Shown here in pieces: positions 32,801 to 32,855 of a stretch of 32,855 nucleotides of DNA. The stretch is from a bacterium (GTDB taxonomy: Bacteria > Oederibacteriota > JAAXVQ01 > JAUVAV01), in assembly GCA_021108215.1 (NCBI GenBank), contig JAIORK010000045.1, positions 128,594 to 161,448 of the forward strand, in the 5' to 3' direction. Under the pieces are notes generated by a model that ran no database searches, was not told where the DNA came from, and was given only the letters and a program-made list of their open reading frames with translations. Numbering within the stretch: the first letter of the stretch is position 1; each line of letters starts with the position of its first letter. Made by a program: the position numbers and the translations under genes.

Positions 32801-32855
32801 TTACTAACGTGACTAATGTCACCAAGTCCTTCCGTGGCTTTTTGAGCAGCGTATC
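32797..32855 (-). CDS. Possible 3' end of a gene running off the right edge
   Basis: On the minus strand one frame entering from the edge reads YAAQKATEGLGDISHVSK and ends at a TAG supplied by the palindrome at 32773-32800. The composition looks protein-like and another frame stops at once, but a third frame stays open for longer, so only 19 codons of weak evidence exist. No family can be named. Confidence 0.3.
   Translation of the reverse strand, partial: YAAQKATEGLGDISHVSK

Overview
This window reads as part of a chromosome from a diderm (Gram-negative-type) bacterium. Supporting features are an O-antigen ligase-family protein, WecA/WecB-type undecaprenyl and UDP-GlcNAc enzymes, a lipobox lipoprotein with an OmpA-like end, two outer-membrane beta-barrel candidates and a PorV/PorQ-like protein. 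Long Thr/Pro tracts of the 'TPTxTxT' kind, a PorV-like barrel with a TPR tail and a bacterial EndoQ homologue are typical of poorly cultivated lineages (FCB/PVC-like or neighbouring candidate phyla). No rRNA or marker gene allows a firm placement, so this is an inference. Nearly all genes are on the minus strand; the only well-supported plus-strand gene is the lipoprotein at 27563-29230.

Layout in the direction of transcription (right to left). (1) 32855-29313: repeat-rich flank, then a coupled pair: a secreted Thr/Pro-repeat protein with a FlgD/T9SS-like C-terminal domain, and a PorV/PorQ-like barrel with TPR and basic coiled-coil tail. (2) 27563-29230 (+): lipoprotein joining a TolB-like propeller to an OmpA-like domain. 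(3) 27267-19489: tightly packed operon: HD-GYP receptor with a degenerate HD pair, class III nucleotide cyclase, low-molecular-weight phosphatase, rpiB, glyA, dCMP deaminase, wecA-type transferase, wecB. (4) 19476-9803: a type I restriction-modification island (hsdM, hsdS, a GHKL ATPase-nuclease, RhuM, hsdR, Bro-N protein) starting only 12 nt after wecB. (5) 9457-3264: O-antigen ligase with TPRs, nrdR, AmmeMemoRadiSam-type radical SAM enzyme, small membrane protein, a DUF2378-like protein, EndoQ. (6) 2992-1: ECF sigma factor, zinc-binding anti-sigma factor, acidic secreted protein, very basic DUF3106 repeat protein, outer-membrane protein, EF-hand protein (cut by the window edge).

The most interesting part is the restriction island. 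A GHKL (MutL/MORC/Hsp90-type) ATPase fused to a PD-(D/E)XK-like nuclease lies between hsdS and the rest of the locus. A Bro-N/RhuM gene pair appears to have been duplicated around it with reciprocal decay: one copy keeps Bro-N intact and only a 23-codon RhuM scrap, the other keeps RhuM intact and only the first 34 codons of Bro-N. Both copies share a leader with a conserved dyad (GTGTATAG...CTATACAC) overlapping a possible promoter, so it may be an operator. A remnant that resembles a DUF6933 start lies beside them.

Several short dispersed repeat types (GTAG...CTAC palindromes and a 41-nt element) cluster in and around the island. They repeatedly coincide with stop codons, and one 41-nt copy lies in frame inside hsdR. 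Core genes that often travel together (rpiB, glyA, dCMP deaminase, nrdR) now lie on both sides of the island, so it probably split an older housekeeping and envelope operon.
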